DNA from: Sphingomonadaceae bacterium
Lineage (GTDB): Bacteria; Pseudomonadota; Alphaproteobacteria; Sphingomonadales; Sphingomonadaceae
Direction of reading: 5' to 3'
Assembly (NCBI GenBank): GCA_009923795.1
Contig: RFSU01000139.1
Coordinates: forward strand, 1 to 6,060
DNA: 6,060 nucleotides
Under the pieces are notes generated by a model. It did not search any database. It saw only the letters and a list, made by a program, of their open reading frames with translations, and was not told where the DNA came from. Positions within the stretch are counted from its first letter, which is position 1. Each line of letters opens with the position of its first letter. Position numbers and translations under genes: made by a program. This document shows, in pieces, positions 5,245 through 6,060 of the stretch.

Positions 5245-6024
5245 TCAATAAATGGTGTAGCCGCCATCAATGACCAGCGCGTCGCCTGTGTGAAAGCGGG
5301 CGGCGCGGCTGGCGAGGTAGACGGCGATGCCGGCGAAATCGGCTGGATCACCCCATCCGCCCATCGGCACGCGGCCAATGACGCGTTCGTTAAACTTATC
5401 CATCGTCTGCATGGCGGTTGTCATGTCTGACCTGATCCAGCCGGGCAGAATGGAATTGACGGTGATCTGGTGGCGGGCCAGCTCCACCGCCATCGCGCGG
5501 CACATAGAGACAACCGCCCCCTTGGTTGCGCCATAATGTTCATTGCGGGCCGCGCCATGGATGGCCGCGGTAGAGGCGACTGCGGCAAGCGATCCGCCGC
5601 CATCCCCCGCTTTATGCCGATCAATCATGTGGCGGGCGGCTTCGCGCAAGGTGAAGAAGACGCCGTGGACGTTGATCGACTCTAGCTTTTGAAAATCCTC
5701 AAGGCTGATGTCGAACATATCCCGGCGGGATTGGCCGATCCCCGCATTGGCGATGGCTTGGTCAATCCTGCCAAATTCTGACATAACATCCGCCATAGCT
5801 GCCTTTACGGCCGCTTCGTCCGCCACATCGACCCGCGCGGCGCGCACGGGCACGCCGTGTTTGGATAGGGTGGCGAGGGCGGCCTCATTCTTTTCCGCAT
5901 TTGTGCCCCAGATGATCACTGTTGCCCCATGCTGGGCGAGACCCTCGGCCATTCCCAGGCCAATGTCGCCATTGCCGCCCGTCACCAGGGCGACCTTGCC
6001 GCTCAGATCAAATAAATTGGTCAT
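5245..6024 (-). CDS. SDR family oxidoreductase (short-chain dehydrogenase/reductase)
   Basis: A classical SDR of 259 residues from the ATG at 6022-6024, chosen because GAGG lies nine bases upstream and MTNLFDLSGKVALVTGG is the standard N terminus. The frame is open to the window edge, so a longer form from upstream ATGs (6033, 6042) or TTG 6060 is possible but less likely. The Rossmann motif is TGGNGDIG (15-22), in which the middle glycine of TGxxxGxG is Asp20. NAG is at 93-95, and the catalytic tetrad is Asn118, Ser151, Tyr164 and Lys168 in YGATK. LPGWIRSDMT (193-202) and the C-terminal GDALVIDGGYTIY (247-259) are typical. The end of the second strand (IIWGTN, 37-42) lacks the Asp that favours NAD, so NADP(H) is plausible. 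The fold predicts a cytoplasmic NAD(P)-dependent alcohol/ketone oxidoreductase; the substrate cannot be told. It converges with the membrane protein gene. Confidence 0.93.
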   Translation of the reverse strand: MTNLFDLSGKVALVTGGNGDIGLGMAEGLAQHGATVIIWGTNAEKNEAALATLSKHGVPVRAARVDVADEAAVKAAMADVMSEFGRIDQAIANAGIGQSRRDMFDISLEDFQKLESINVHGVFFTLREAARHMIDRHKAGDGGGSLAAVASTAAIHGAARNEHYGATKGAVVSMCRAMAVELARHQITVNSILPGWIRSDMTTAMQTMDKFNERVIGRVPMGGWGDPADFAGIAVYLASRAARFHTGDALVIDGGYTIY

Positions 6025-6060
6025 ATCCTGCATCCTCTTCATCCGCTTTCGGGGCAGCAA

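Noticed and set aside
6025..6060. Longer start for the SDR protein (TTG 6060 or ATG 6042/6033)
   Set aside because: These have no properly spaced ribosome binding site and add residues before the standard SDR N terminus; ATG 6024 fits better.

Overview
The window looks like chromosomal DNA from a GC-rich alphaproteobacterium. The best guess is a member of the Sphingomonadales, based on the style of the housekeeping proteins and on the gene order ispA-coaD-cyclophilin-queA; this is inferred by eye and no search was run. Local GC is clearly bimodal. A hand count gives 41/60 G+C in 2461-2520 (queA) and 36/60 in 4741-4800 (membrane protein gene), but 28/60 in 2881-2940, 27/60 in 4261-4320 and only 10/60 in 3421-3480.

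Left block, 1-2756, plus strand: four tightly packed core genes. They are the 3' end of a farnesyl-diphosphate synthase gene (ispA), a complete coaD (coenzyme A synthesis) that overlaps it by one base, an exported cyclophilin-type prolyl isomerase, and queA (queuosine tRNA modification) starting 3 bp after the cyclophilin stop. A stem-loop without a U-tract lies between coaD and the cyclophilin gene.

Middle block, 2757 to about 4620, minus strand: a lower-GC islet of three genes. Read in transcription order it holds a 269-residue HNH endonuclease of the putative restriction-endonuclease type, then a 68-residue orphan protein 12 bp downstream with its own good ribosome binding site, then about 150 bp of very AT-rich DNA, then a 205-residue orphan protein whose stop codon abuts the stop codon of queA. 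The AT-rich spacer carries an exact match to the IHF consensus overlapping an 8-bp inverted repeat. This is the most interesting part of the window: a compact nuclease-plus-unknowns cassette placed against a core gene, possibly a small defence system. The sequence does not prove that function.

Right block, 4696-6060: a plus-strand gene for a small polytopic membrane protein of unknown function, convergent (6 bp apart) with a minus-strand short-chain dehydrogenase/reductase gene whose cofactor-binding glycine motif has an unusual Asp. No tRNA, rRNA, CRISPR array, transposase or insertion-sequence end was seen.
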